DNA from: Solirubrobacter taibaiensis | Lineage (GTDB): Bacteria; Actinomycetota; Thermoleophilia; Solirubrobacterales; Solirubrobacteraceae | Direction: 5' to 3' | Length of the DNA stretch: 64,000 nucleotides | Assembly (NCBI GenBank): GCA_027587225.1 | Contig: JAPDDQ010000005.1 | Coordinates: 124,001 to 188,000, forward strand | Translations under genes and position numbers: made by a program | Part shown: positions 51,358 through 60,136 of the stretch, in pieces | Numbering within the stretch: position 1 is the first letter of the stretch | Layout of the letters: every line of letters starts with the position of its first letter | The notes under the pieces: model-generated | Database searches by the model: none | Told to the model about the DNA's origin: nothing | Seen by the model: only the letters and a program-made list of their open reading frames with translations

Positions 51358-52029
51358 TTGCTGTTACTGCTGTTCGATATCGACGGCACGCTCCTGCAGC
51401 GGGCCTCCGTGGAACACGCGCTCGCCCTGCGCACAGCGGCGGGCGCGGTGCACGGCGTCGACCTGATGGGCGTGGACGGCGTGGACTACGCGGGACGCAC
51501 GGATCGCGCGATCACGCGCGACCTGCTCGCCGCAGTCGGCGTGTCCGAGGTCGACGACGCCTGGCTGGACGCGTGCGTCACCGAGTACGAACGGCTGTGC
51601 CCGGACGATCTGAGCGCCAAGGTGGCACCGGGGATGGTGGACCTGCTCGAGGCGTTGTCGGCACGGCCCTCCGAGTTCCGGTTGGCCTTGGTGACCGGCA
51701 ACCTCGAGCCGGTCGCGCGGATCAAGCTCGCCGCGGCCGGCATCGGTCACTACTTCGAGCCCGGCCAGGGCGGCTTCGGCTCCGACGACGAGGACCGCGG
51801 CCGGTTGCCGGCGATCGCGCGGGGCCGGGCTTCTTCGCCCCCGTGGTCGCGCGAGCGGACCGTGGTGATCGGTGACACCCCGCGGGACATCGCGTGTGCG
51901 CGGGTGGATGAGGTGCGTGTGGCCGCCGTGGCTACGGGCCCATACGCGGTGGAAGCGTTGGCCGAGGCGGACGCGGTCGTCGATGACGCCAGCTCGCTCC
52001 TCCCTGTCCTCGAAGACTGGCTCGGCTAG
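51358..52029 (+). CDS. HAD-superfamily hydrolase
   Basis: 223 aa from a TTG immediately after the M42 stop. HAD motifs: LFDIDGTLL (nucleophile Asp), LALVTGN (motif II), and VVIGDTPRDIACAR (motif IV). An alpha-helical cap lies between motif I and II, as in phosphoglycolate phosphatase-like members. The substrate is unknown. A Ser/Pro-containing stretch (RGRASSPPWSRE) stands where motif III Lys/Arg is expected. The repeat-rich 364-nt spacer follows. Confidence 0.85.
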   Translation: MLLLLFDIDGTLLQRASVEHALALRTAAGAVHGVDLMGVDGVDYAGRTDRAITRDLLAAVGVSEVDDAWLDACVTEYERLCPDDLSAKVAPGMVDLLEALSARPSEFRLALVTGNLEPVARIKLAAAGIGHYFEPGQGGFGSDDEDRGRLPAIARGRASSPPWSRERTVVIGDTPRDIACARVDEVRVAAVATGPYAVEALAEADAVVDDASSLLPVLEDWLG

Positions 52030-52110
52030 CGACGCTCGCGTGGCGTCCCGCAAAGGGGGTGTGTCAACTGAGCGTCGAGGGGTGACGCCAGGTTGAGGCA
52101 CCCCGCCGGG

Positions 52111-52194
52111 GATGAGCGGCAACGCGCCACCCGTGGCGTGCGCCGTCCCTCGGCGTGGGAAGACGTGAACGCCTCGGCGTTCACGCAGTGCGGG
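52111..52194. repeat. Dispersed two-hairpin intergenic repeat, copy B
   Basis: Matches 17501-17584 over ~84 bp with few differences. The first hairpin is CGCCAC-CC-GTGGCG, two nt shorter in the loop than copy A, and the second is GTGAACGCC-TC-GGCGTTCAC, with arms conserved and only the two central bases changed. It lies 81 nt after the HAD gene in the same relative orientation as copy A. The start of the spacer (52030-52110) shows nothing else. Confidence 0.75.
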
Positions 52195-52234
52195 GCACCC
52201 GCCTCACCCGCAATCAGCACGCCCGCCCCGACGG

Positions 52235-52295
52235 GTCAAGAAACCCGTGACGACCTCGTGGCCCGCCTCGACCGTCTGGGCACGGGTTTCTTGAC
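52235..52295. repeat. 15-bp perfect inverted repeat, 31-nt loop
   Basis: GTCAAGAAACCCGTG (52235-52249) is exactly complementary to 52281-52295. It lies in the non-coding spacer between the HAD gene and the ECF sigma gene, 40 nt after repeat copy B. It could form a long hairpin in RNA, act as a terminator, or be the ends of a tiny mobile relic. From 52296 to the sigma start at 52394 I see only a probable promoter/leader region without clear boxes. Confidence 0.6.
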
Positions 52296-52393
52296 GCGGC
52301 GGACAGCGGGCGTGCTCGCAGTTGTCGTGCGTGAACCATTCGCGCCTCCGCTGCGATGTAACTGGGCAATGACCGCTACGGGGCTCATGGCCG

Positions 52394-53017
52394 GTGATCG
52401 GCGCGGATTGTTCAGTCAGCCTCGACAGGGGTAACAGCACCTCTGCGTTGAGGCCCTTGTCCGCCCGGCATTCTCGCGAGGCGTCCGACGCCGACCTGCC
52501 GCTCCTGCGGGCGCTGGCTGACGGGCGCCATGACCCGGCCGCCGGGGTGCTCTATGACCGCTACGCGCGGCGGATCCTCGCGCTCGGGACGCGGTTGCTG
52601 GGCGATCGGGCGCTCGCCGAGGACCTCGTGCAGGAGACGTTCGTCGGACTCCTGCGCGCCGCGCCGCGGTTCGACGCGTCGCGCGGGACGGTGCGGGCGC
52701 TGCTGTTCACGATCGCTCGGCGCAGCGCGATCGACTTGCATCGCCGGCGCACGGCGGGCCCGGGGCTTACGACCGAACTGCCGCTGGAGCTGGCCGACCA
52801 GGGCGACGACGCCTTCGACGCGCTGGTGGCCGAGATCGACCTGCGGGCCGCGATGGCCGAGCTGCCGGAGCAGCACCGTGAGATGCTCGAACTGGCCTAT
52901 GACCGCGACCTGGCCCAGCCCGCGATCGCCGAGCGGCTCGGCATCCCACTCGGGACCGTGAAGTCCCGCACCTCCAACGCGCTGCGCGCGCTCCGCGCCG
53001 CGCTCGACGAGACATGA
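52394..53017 (+). CDS. ECF-type RNA polymerase sigma factor
   Basis: 207 aa from GTG 52394; the true start may be TTG 52448 because the first ~18 residues are not conserved-looking and an AGGGG lies before it. Region 2: VLYDRYARRILALGTRLLG, then DLVQETFVGLLRAAPRF, then RALLFTIARRSAIDLHRRR. Region 4: LPEQHREMLELAYDRDLAQPAIAERLGIPLGTVKSR (in two helices). Its stop overlaps the ATG of an anti-sigma factor of RskA type (ATGA). The pair probably responds to envelope stress. Confidence 0.9.
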   Translation: MIGADCSVSLDRGNSTSALRPLSARHSREASDADLPLLRALADGRHDPAAGVLYDRYARRILALGTRLLGDRALAEDLVQETFVGLLRAAPRFDASRGTVRALLFTIARRSAIDLHRRRTAGPGLTTELPLELADQGDDAFDALVAEIDLRAAMAELPEQHREMLELAYDRDLAQPAIAERLGIPLGTVKSRTSNALRALRAALDET

Positions 53018-53577
53018 CCGACGATCCCGACCTGATCGCGCGCCTGAAGGCCGCGCCGCCGCTGCCCGAGCCGCCGCCGGAGCTGCGCGAGCGCACGCTG
53101 CGGGCGATGGCGGCGGCCGCGGAGATCGACGGTGCGGCCGCGCGGCCAATCCGCCGCTCGCGCCCGTGGTGGCGGATCGCGCTCGTGCCCATCGGTGCGG
53201 CGGTGCTCCTGGTCTTCCTGCTCACGCGCCCCCAGGGGGAGCTCGAGCTGCGCGCCGAGTTGCGCGACGGCGACGCGGTCGCGCAGGTCGAGGTCCGTGA
53301 GATCGGCGAAGGGCGCACGGTCCGCCTGGACACCGACGATCTGCCCGTGCTCCCGAAGGGCGAGTACTACGAGGTGTGGTTCGTCGGGCCCCAGGACACA
53401 CCGGGCCGGCCGCAGCGCGTGTCCGCCGGCACGTTCCATCCCGACCCGCAGGGGCGCACGCACGTGACGCTGTTCGGCGCGGTCGATCCCGCCAAGCTCC
53501 CGGAGATCGAGATCACGGCCGAGCCGGGCGATGGAAACCCGGCACCGAGCGGCACCGTCGTGCTGCGCGGCGCCTAA
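53014..53577 (+). CDS. Anti-sigma factor, RskA-like
   Basis: 187 aa. A short cytoplasmic sigma-binding N-terminus (DDPDLIARLKAAPPLPEPPPELRERT) is followed by one membrane helix (IALVPIGAAVLLVFLL, ~56-71) and an extracytoplasmic RskA C-terminal domain containing YYEVWFVGPQ, RVSAGTFHPDPQGRTHVTLFG and PEIEITAEPGDGNPAPSG. No zinc motif. Coupled by a 4-nt overlap to the sigma gene. RskA proteins are cut by intramembrane proteolysis to release their sigma factor. The 3' end overlaps the opposing MauF-like gene by 4 nt. Confidence 0.85.
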   Translation: MTDDPDLIARLKAAPPLPEPPPELRERTLRAMAAAAEIDGAAARPIRRSRPWWRIALVPIGAAVLLVFLLTRPQGELELRAELRDGDAVAQVEVREIGEGRTVRLDTDDLPVLPKGEYYEVWFVGPQDTPGRPQRVSAGTFHPDPQGRTHVTLFGAVDPAKLPEIEITAEPGDGNPAPSGTVVLRGA

Positions 53578-54995
53578 CGCTCGAGCTGGAGGACGGCCGC
53601 GACCGGCGGCGCGCCCTTCTTCTTGCGCACCCGCGTGACGAACACGGCGTCGGCGCGGACGGCCGTCGTCGTCAGGGTGTCCTGGATCCCCGCGGGCGGG
53701 GACTCCCAGAGCGGCTTGTTGATGTGCCCCTTGGCCGGGAACCGGCCCGGCTCATGGCCGGCGTCGCGGCGGGCCGTCGGGTACGTGCCGTAGATCGCCT
53801 CGTCGCTGGACACGCGCTGCGGACGCAGACGGCCGACGCGGACCTGCTGGCGCGTGTAGCTCGCGCGCACGTAGGCGAGCTCGCCGCCGATCACGGACGG
53901 GCCGCGCAGTTGCACGCGGGCCTCGCGACGCAGCATCGTGCGCACCCCGCTGACCAGGTCCAAGGACTCGATCCGGCCATCCACGTCGTAGATGAGCAGG
54001 TTGCCGCTCAGCGCGGGGCGACCGACGGCACCGATCACGAGCTGGCGCGGGGCCAGGTCCGTGAGCGCGGCGCCGACGAGCTCCTGCCCCTGGCGCCAGA
54101 CGACGAACGTGCCGGATACCGCGACGCTGTCGGCGGTGGGTGCGGCGATCGCGCCCAGTCCGGCGACGACCACCTGGCCGTTGGCGATCCAGGCCTGCCG
54201 GCCCCCGCCGATCGCCGGGTGGCTGCCGGGGAGCGCCTGCACGCCCGCAGGGCCGCGCTGCTCGCCCAGGCCCCCGGGACGGTGGAACGCGACCGCGGCG
54301 CCGTCCACCGTCGGATCGGAGAAGCCGGCGGCGGCGCCGATCACCTGCGCCTGCGCGGGCGCGGCGAACAGCGCGACGGCCACCCCGGCCAAGGCGGCGG
54401 CGTCGGCGAGCCGCAATCCACGCAGGATGCGCGGCTGCTCGGCCATCGCCGCGTGCGCGGTCCCGCCGCCGAACGGGGCGAGGATCACGACCGGGAGCGT
54501 GCGGCCCACGCCGAAGGCCAACCCGACCAGCAGGCCGAGCGCCGGGTCGCCGAGCGCGACGGACACGCCCGCGAGCGCCCACACCGCGAACGTGAGGATG
54601 AAGGTGGTGAAGCCGAGGCCGAGCAGCACGCCGTACAGGCCGGCCGCGAGCGACACGGGCAGGACGCGGCGCCAGGACTCGGGCACCTGGCGGCGGACCT
54701 GCGGCATGATCCGCGCGCCTCGCGCTTCGAGCGCGGCGGCGGCGAGCGCGATCACGGCGGCGATCACAGGGGCGGCGGCACCGAGCCACGAGCCCAACAG
54801 CGCGAGCCCGCCGAAGGTGATCGCGCCGCCCACGAGCGCGCCGATCGCGAACGTCGTGCAGGCGGCGATCGTGACCCGCATCCGCCCGGCGTAGCCGGAG
54901 GGCGCGAGCGTCTCCACCATCGAGAACCCGCACGGCGACCACGCGCCGGTGACGCCGGCGACGAGCGCCAGCGCGATCAACGTCACTTCGACCAT
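53574..54995 (-). CDS. MauF/CcdA-like membrane protein fused to a beta-propeller
   Basis: 473 aa from ATG 54995. The first ~200 residues hold about six helices. The first contains GAWSPCGFSMVETLAP (C22 in SPCG), like the reducing cysteine of CcdA/DsbD-type and MauF proteins; a second cysteine is C46 (IAACTTFAIG). No canonical second PC motif is present. A signal-like helix (LAGVAVALFAAPAQAQ) leads to a ~255-residue beta-propeller-like domain (SVAVSGTFVVWRQGQELVGAA; LLIYDVDGRIESLDLVSGVRT). This fusion is unusual. With the MauED and MauA-like genes at 58.6-60.1 kb it suggests a thiol-handling maturation system. Confidence 0.65.
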   Translation of the reverse strand: MVEVTLIALALVAGVTGAWSPCGFSMVETLAPSGYAGRMRVTIAACTTFAIGALVGGAITFGGLALLGSWLGAAAPVIAAVIALAAAALEARGARIMPQVRRQVPESWRRVLPVSLAAGLYGVLLGLGFTTFILTFAVWALAGVSVALGDPALGLLVGLAFGVGRTLPVVILAPFGGGTAHAAMAEQPRILRGLRLADAAALAGVAVALFAAPAQAQVIGAAAGFSDPTVDGAAVAFHRPGGLGEQRGPAGVQALPGSHPAIGGGRQAWIANGQVVVAGLGAIAAPTADSVAVSGTFVVWRQGQELVGAALTDLAPRQLVIGAVGRPALSGNLLIYDVDGRIESLDLVSGVRTMLRREARVQLRGPSVIGGELAYVRASYTRQQVRVGRLRPQRVSSDEAIYGTYPTARRDAGHEPGRFPAKGHINKPLWESPPAGIQDTLTTTAVRADAVFVTRVRKKKGAPPVAAVLQLER

Positions 54996-55095
54996 TGTTC
55001 ACCAGCTTACGGAGCGTTGCTGAGTTCACGCCGAAGTAACCACCGCGCCGGTCCCTGCTCACAGACTCCCGCCGTCAACCAGGGATCGGGGAACG

Positions 55096-56667
55096 ATGCA
55101 GCACCGCAGGGATGAACTCGCCGATGCGAGGCCGGAAGCGCTTCTGGGCACGAGGCGCCGCTTCCTCACGCTCGCCGGGGCGGCCGCCGTGCTGGCGTTC
55201 AGCACGCGCCTGCCGGGCACTGAGAGCGCCCGGGCGGGCTCGCTCGCGGGGTACCCGTTCACGCTCGGCGTGGCGTCCGGTGATCCGCTGCCGGATTCGG
55301 TCGTGCTGTGGACGCGGCTCGCGCCCGAGGCGCTCGACCCGTTCGGCGGAATGCCGTACACGCCGGTTGACGTCGCGTGGGAACTCGCGGACGACGAAGC
55401 GTTCACGCGCATCGTGCAGACCGGGACGGCCACGGCGCATGCCGAGTTTGCCCACAGCGTCCACATCGACGTGAAGGGCCTCGAGCCGGGCCGCGAGTAC
55501 TTCTACCGCTTCGTCGCGGGTGGCGAACGCAGCCCGACCGGTCGCACGCGCACCGCGCCCGGCCCGGGCAACGCCGCGATGAAGTTCGCGTTCGTCTCCT
55601 GCCAGAGCTGGCACGCGGGCTTCTACACCGCCTACAAGCACCTGGCCGACGAGGACGTCGACGTCGTCCTGCACCTCGGCGACTACATCTACGAGTTCGC
55701 GACCGACCCGGTCGGCGGCCCGCGCAACGCGCCGATCCCGGCCTCGGCGCAGGTGGCGACCGAGAGCCTGGACCAGTACCGCCAGCGCTACGCGCTCTAC
55801 AAGACCGACCCGGACCTGCAGGCCGCGCACGCCGCGGCCCCGTTCGTGGTCACCTGGGACGACCACGAGGTGGTCAACAACTACGCCGGCGCGACCTCCC
55901 CGGACGGCACGGCCGAAGCCGAGTTCCTCGTGCGACGCGCCAACGCCTACCGTGCCTACTGGGAGAACATGCCGCTGCGCCCGCTGCAGCAGCCCAAGGG
56001 CCCGGACCTGCAGCTCTACCGCCGGTTCCGCTACGGCGACCTCGTCGAGTTCAACGTGCTCGACACGCGCCAGTACCGCAGCCCGCAGGTGACCGGCAAC
56101 GAGCGCTTCAACCCCGCGCGCACGATCCTGGGCGGCGAGCAGGAGGCGTGGCTGCTCGGCGGCCTCGGCGCGCACTGGAACGTCCTCGCCCAGCAGGTCC
56201 TGATGGGCCAGCTCGACTCCGATCCGGGGGCCGGCGTGACGATCCCGAACGACGCCTGGGACGGCTACGCGGCCAACCGCATCCGGGTCGTCGATGCGAT
56301 CGCGCAGCGAAAGGTCTCCAACCCGGTGGTGCTGTGCGGCGACGTGCACCGCCACCAGGCCTCACACGTCAAGGGCGACTACCGGATCTCCAGCGCCCCG
56401 ATCGTGGCGCCCGAGTTCACCTGCACGTCGATCTCGAGCGCCGGCGACGGATCGGTCGAGACGCCCAACGCGAACGCCCTGTACGCCGCCAATCCCCATC
56501 TCCGGATGACCACGAGCCAGCGCGGCTACGCGGTCGCCACGGTCACGCGGGACGAGTGGCGCACCGACTTCCGCACGGTCCCGTACATCACGCGGGCGGA
56601 CGCACCGGTCACCACCCACGCCAGCTACGTCGTCGAAAACGGCAACCCGGAGATGGAGACGGCATGA
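55096..56667 (+). CDS. phoD: PhoD-like alkaline phosphatase/phosphodiesterase
   Basis: 523 aa. A Tat signal (GTRRRFLTLAGAAAVLAF) is followed by the N-terminal Ig-like PhoD domain (YPFTLGVASGDPLPDSVVLWTRL) and the calcium/iron phosphatase core: FAFVSCQSWHAGFYTAYKHL, VVLHLGDYIYEF, TWDDHEVVNNYAG, LDTRQYRSPQ, VLMGQLD and VVLCGDVHRHQAS. Exported, it releases phosphate from esters outside the cell. Its stop overlaps the next gene's ATG (ATGA). The pair is inserted between two groups of Mau-like genes on the other strand. Confidence 0.92.
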   Translation: MQHRRDELADARPEALLGTRRRFLTLAGAAAVLAFSTRLPGTESARAGSLAGYPFTLGVASGDPLPDSVVLWTRLAPEALDPFGGMPYTPVDVAWELADDEAFTRIVQTGTATAHAEFAHSVHIDVKGLEPGREYFYRFVAGGERSPTGRTRTAPGPGNAAMKFAFVSCQSWHAGFYTAYKHLADEDVDVVLHLGDYIYEFATDPVGGPRNAPIPASAQVATESLDQYRQRYALYKTDPDLQAAHAAAPFVVTWDDHEVVNNYAGATSPDGTAEAEFLVRRANAYRAYWENMPLRPLQQPKGPDLQLYRRFRYGDLVEFNVLDTRQYRSPQVTGNERFNPARTILGGEQEAWLLGGLGAHWNVLAQQVLMGQLDSDPGAGVTIPNDAWDGYAANRIRVVDAIAQRKVSNPVVLCGDVHRHQASHVKGDYRISSAPIVAPEFTCTSISSAGDGSVETPNANALYAANPHLRMTTSQRGYAVATVTRDEWRTDFRTVPYITRADAPVTTHASYVVENGNPEMETA

Positions 56668-58619
56668 AGCGCATCCTCGGCTTCACGGCGCTCTCGCTCG
56701 CCGTCGCCGCATTCAGCGGTACCGCCATCGGCCTGCCCGGCGGCGAGGACGACCGCGTCCAGCTCACGACGAGCGTGGACCAGATCGAGATCCTGCGCTG
56801 CATCGGCTACGCGCAGACGCGCCTCACGCTGCACAACACCACCGCCGACCACCAGTACGGGGACGTCTTCCTGCGCCCGACCGGGCCGCTGCAGCTGTCG
56901 CGCTCGCAGTGGTCGACCTACACGCCGACTGGCCTGGACCCCGCGCTCCCGCTCCGGGTCCGGGTGGCGCCGGACGCTCCCGCCGGCGACTACGAGCTCG
57001 GGTACCAGCTCGGGGACCGGCAGCTGGCCTCGACGCCGGTGAAGGTCGTGTCGGACCCGGCGACGCAGTGCGTGCCCTCTGGCCGCATGACGGCGACCGC
57101 GACGAGCTCACAGGGCACCGACGACGCGTCGCGCGCTGTCGATGGTGACCCGTCGACGATCTGGCGGTCTGCCGCGGGCGCGCTGCCACAGTCGATCACG
57201 ATCGACCTCGGCGGCGTCTACGACATCAGCGAGTTGCGCTACCAGCCGCGATTCGATGGTCTTCTGAACGGGCACATCAACGCCTACACGCTGGCCGTCA
57301 GCACCGACGGCACGACGTTCACCACCGTTCGCACCAGCACCTGGGGCGCGTCGGAGCTGATGAAGTCCGCGCGGCTCACCACGCCCGCGCAGGGCGTCCG
57401 CAAGCTCCGCCTGACGGCTACGGCCGCGCGGAACAACTTCGCCGCGGTGGCGGAGCTGCACCCGCTTGGCGTGCCGATCGACGTGCCCGAGGTGAGCGCG
57501 ACGGCCTTGACGGTGCCGAACGACCTGTTCGCCGGCAAGTCCGTGAACGCCGTCGTGACCGCGGGCAACTGGACCAACGACCCGCTCGAGATCGAGGCGA
57601 CGGTCGATGTGCCCGCGGGCTGGACGACCCAGCCGGTGCGGGTGATGGTCCCGCCCGGCCGTACGCTCCCGATCAACGTGCCGGTGACGCCGGCGCCGGT
57701 CGCGTTCCCGGAGCCGGGTGTGCAGCCGGAAGTGACGTTGACCGGCCGCGCCGCGCCGGTCGGCGGCGGCAACGTCGACGGCGCGCCGACCGCGACCGTG
57801 TGGGTCAAGCCCGATCCCACGGTGTTCGCGTCCGCACGGGACGCCGGCACGCCGTCGTCGGTCGTGATCATCGGCGGCTACACGCGGCTGGCGCCCGACA
57901 GCGCGGAGTGGATCGGCACGCCGCCCAGCAGCCGTGATCGCGGCGCCGGGTCGGATGCGCTGCGGCGCGACCACGTGTTCGCGACGGGGGAGGCGACGCT
58001 GCGGCTTGCGCTCCCGCCCGGCAAGCGCCGCGTGGCGCTGCTGCGTGGCGACGTGACCGCCGCGACCGGCCCGATGGTCGTGAAGGCCGACGGGGCGACG
58101 CTCGTGGGCGCGGGACCCGCGTTGCGGGCGCGCGAGTTCGCCTGGGAGCGGTTCGTGCTCGACGGCGGCCCCGCCGGGCGGACGGTCGACCTGACGCTCA
58201 GCGGCAGCGGCGGCGAGTGGAAGCTCGCCGCGCTCCTGATCGACCGCTCGGTGCTGGAGGACGGCGGCGCGGGCGGCACGGTGCCGGCCACGCTGTCGCT
58301 CACGTTGGGCGCGGCGGCGAGCTTCGGGTCGTTCCGGCCTGGTGTCGAGCGGACCTACGATGCGGGGACCACCGCGACGGTCATCTCCACCGCGGGTGAC
58401 GCGACGCTCACCGCTTCCGGTCCGGTACGCCTGCGCAACGGCGCGTTCTCGCTCTCTGAGCCGCTCTCGGTGTCGCTGTCGCGGGCGACTTGGAACGCCC
58501 CGGTGTCCAACGACGAGGTCGTGATCGGCTTCCGGCAGCAGATCGGCGCGAACGAGCCGCTCCGCAGCGGGATCTACTCCGGGACGGTGACGTTCACGCT
58601 CGCCACGACCAACCCCTAG
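56664..58619 (+). CDS. Secreted protein with discoidin (F5/8 type C) domain and WxL-like C-terminal module
   Basis: 651 aa from the ATG overlapping the phoD stop. A Sec signal (residues ~1-23) precedes a beta domain. A discoidin/F5/8-type sugar-binding domain lies near residues 135-275 (ATATSSQGTDDASRAVDGDPSTIWRS and YDISELRYQP). NEW-type Ig domains (VPAGWTTQPVRVMVPPGRT) follow. The shared module (GTVPATLSLTLGAAASFGSF… YSGTVTFTLATTNP) occupies the last ~115 residues. Co-translation with PhoD suggests it positions the phosphatase at a glycan surface. The stop shares CTAG with the opposing gene. Confidence 0.75.
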   Translation: MKRILGFTALSLAVAAFSGTAIGLPGGEDDRVQLTTSVDQIEILRCIGYAQTRLTLHNTTADHQYGDVFLRPTGPLQLSRSQWSTYTPTGLDPALPLRVRVAPDAPAGDYELGYQLGDRQLASTPVKVVSDPATQCVPSGRMTATATSSQGTDDASRAVDGDPSTIWRSAAGALPQSITIDLGGVYDISELRYQPRFDGLLNGHINAYTLAVSTDGTTFTTVRTSTWGASELMKSARLTTPAQGVRKLRLTATAARNNFAAVAELHPLGVPIDVPEVSATALTVPNDLFAGKSVNAVVTAGNWTNDPLEIEATVDVPAGWTTQPVRVMVPPGRTLPINVPVTPAPVAFPEPGVQPEVTLTGRAAPVGGGNVDGAPTATVWVKPDPTVFASARDAGTPSSVVIIGGYTRLAPDSAEWIGTPPSSRDRGAGSDALRRDHVFATGEATLRLALPPGKRRVALLRGDVTAATGPMVVKADGATLVGAGPALRAREFAWERFVLDGGPAGRTVDLTLSGSGGEWKLAALLIDRSVLEDGGAGGTVPATLSLTLGAAASFGSFRPGVERTYDAGTTATVISTAGDATLTASGPVRLRNGAFSLSEPLSVSLSRATWNAPVSNDEVVIGFRQQIGANEPLRSGIYSGTVTFTLATTNP

Positions 58620-59188
58620 TCACATTTGACCTTGGTGTCGTAGTACATGACGCAGAAGACCTTGCGGCCCTTGTAGCAATAGCCCGTGAGTGCCTTGTCG
58701 CCGTTGATGCGGTTGCGCATGGTCCCGCAGCAGTCGACGAGCTTGCGGACCCTGCCGCCGCAGCAGCGGTACCAGGCGCCGTCGACGTAGGGCTTGAAGC
58801 CGTAGATCTCGGCGGTCGCGGTGCAGACGGCGGTGCGCGTCGCCCTGGGCAGGCGCGCGCCGTCGGCATCCGTGAGCGGCGCGCCGTCGTCGTCGACCGG
58901 GAACCCGGTGGCGTCGATGTAGCGGCCGAGATCGTCGACGGGCCGCGCGTTCTTGGCCCGGATCGGGAGGCCCTTGCTGTCGATCCGCGGCAGGCCGGTC
59001 GGATGTGGGCACGAGTCCGTCGTGTAGATGTGCCCGCAGAAGTGGTAGGCCTCCGCCTCGCCGGGCGCGACGAGCGAGCTGACCGTCTTGGCGCCGGTGA
59101 TGCCCATCACGGCCGCGCCGACCTTCGCGAGGAAGCCGCGTCGCGAGCTGCCCGCCGCGACGTTGTCGGCCAGCTTGCCGCCGTTCAC
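58616..59188 (-). CDS. Tat-exported cysteine-rich MauA-like protein
   Basis: 190 aa from GTG 59188, overlapping the upstream stop (GTGA). A twin-arginine signal (SSRRGFLAK, R16-R17) ends near EAEA at ~47. The mature part has ten cysteines (C51, 60, 122, 142, 143, 153, 154, 171, 179, 189), including WYRCCGG and LVDCCG. Size (methylamine dehydrogenase light chains are ~188), Tat leader and CC spacing resemble MauA. Only one tryptophan (W139) is present, so the two-Trp TTQ cofactor cannot form; F178 before C179 sits where MauA has Trp. Function unknown. Co-transcribed with the MauE-MauD fusion, which could form its disulfides. Confidence 0.7.
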   Translation of the reverse strand: MNGGKLADNVAAGSSRRGFLAKVGAAVMGITGAKTVSSLVAPGEAEAYHFCGHIYTTDSCPHPTGLPRIDSKGLPIRAKNARPVDDLGRYIDATGFPVDDDGAPLTDADGARLPRATRTAVCTATAEIYGFKPYVDGAWYRCCGGRVRKLVDCCGTMRNRINGDKALTGYCYKGRKVFCVMYYDTKVKCD

Positions 59189-60087
59189 GCCCGCACCGCT
59201 CCGCGGCGCCGTTCCGCGGCGTGGAGCACGGACTCCAGCTGGGCGCCCGTGTTGAACGTGCCCTTCGACAGCACGGTGCCGTCCGTGTCGAGCGTGACCG
59301 CGAACGGGCTGCCGGGCACGTCCGCCGCCGCCCACGCGTGCGCGTGCTCGACTTCGTCGAAGGTGCGCAGCGCGATCGCATGGTGCGTGCCGAAGGCGTC
59401 GATCTGCGGCTTGAGCACCCGGCACAGCCCGCAGCCCTCGGACGTGAACACGGCGAGCGCGATCTGGCCCGGCGCTGCCGCGAACTCGTCGGCAAGCGCG
59501 CTGTAGGCACCGACCTCAGGGCCTTCGTGCGCGACCTCGAGGGCGCCCTGCGGGGCGATCGAGAGTCGCAGCATGCCGACCTCGCGCGCGAGGGCGAGCA
59601 CGACGACCGCGAGCGCGGCGAGGCCGAGCAGCGCGGCCGCGAGGCCGATTGTCAGCCACTCCTCGGTGGTGGGCGTGCTGCGCGGGAGCAGCGGCGCGAG
59701 GGCGAGCGCGGCGGCCAAGAGGGCCGTCCGGCCCGCAGAGGTCGTGGAGAGCCGCCCCTTGGCGCCGAAACACGCGCACGGCGCTCCCGCCCGGCCGGCG
59801 GCGAGCGCCGCGACCTGCGCCGCCGTGGCGGCGGACAGGAACAGCGCGGCGGCGCGTGCGGCGGTGGTGCTCCCGGTGGCGACGAGCACGCCCAGCGCGA
59901 GTTCAGCGGCGATCACGCCGGCCCACGCGGCCTTCATCGCCTGCGGCGACTTGAGGCCGTACGTGGCGAAAGCAGCCTGAGCGGACGGGCCTCCCGCCGC
60001 TTTCAATCCCGCGGCAGCGACCAGCACGAGCCCCAGGCAGAGACAGACCACAACCGAGACCATTGACGGCCGCGAAGGTAACAGCAT
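59185..60087 (-). CDS. MauE-MauD fusion: DoxX/MauE-like membrane domain plus thioredoxin-like domain
   Basis: 300 aa from ATG 60087 (ATG 60063 is an alternative). The N-terminal part has four helices with GLKAAGG and the CACFG motif (C104, C106) characteristic of MauE/DoxX redox membrane proteins. A fifth helix (ALLGLAALAVVVLALAREV) leads to a thioredoxin-like domain with CGLC (C219, C222) and PFAVTLDTDGTVLSKGTFNT followed by QLESVL, as in MauD. In methylotrophs MauE and MauD are separate and needed to make disulfides in MauA. Here they are fused, directly upstream of the MauA-like gene and overlapping by 4 nt. Confidence 0.75.
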   Translation of the reverse strand: MLLPSRPSMVSVVVCLCLGLVLVAAAGLKAAGGPSAQAAFATYGLKSPQAMKAAWAGVIAAELALGVLVATGSTTAARAAALFLSAATAAQVAALAAGRAGAPCACFGAKGRLSTTSAGRTALLAAALALAPLLPRSTPTTEEWLTIGLAAALLGLAALAVVVLALAREVGMLRLSIAPQGALEVAHEGPEVGAYSALADEFAAAPGQIALAVFTSEGCGLCRVLKPQIDAFGTHHAIALRTFDEVEHAHAWAAADVPGSPFAVTLDTDGTVLSKGTFNTGAQLESVLHAAERRRGAVRA

Positions 60088-60136
60088 TGTCTGAGAAGGC
60101 GGCGCAGGTAGGCGCGCCGCCCTCTTCAGAAACGCG

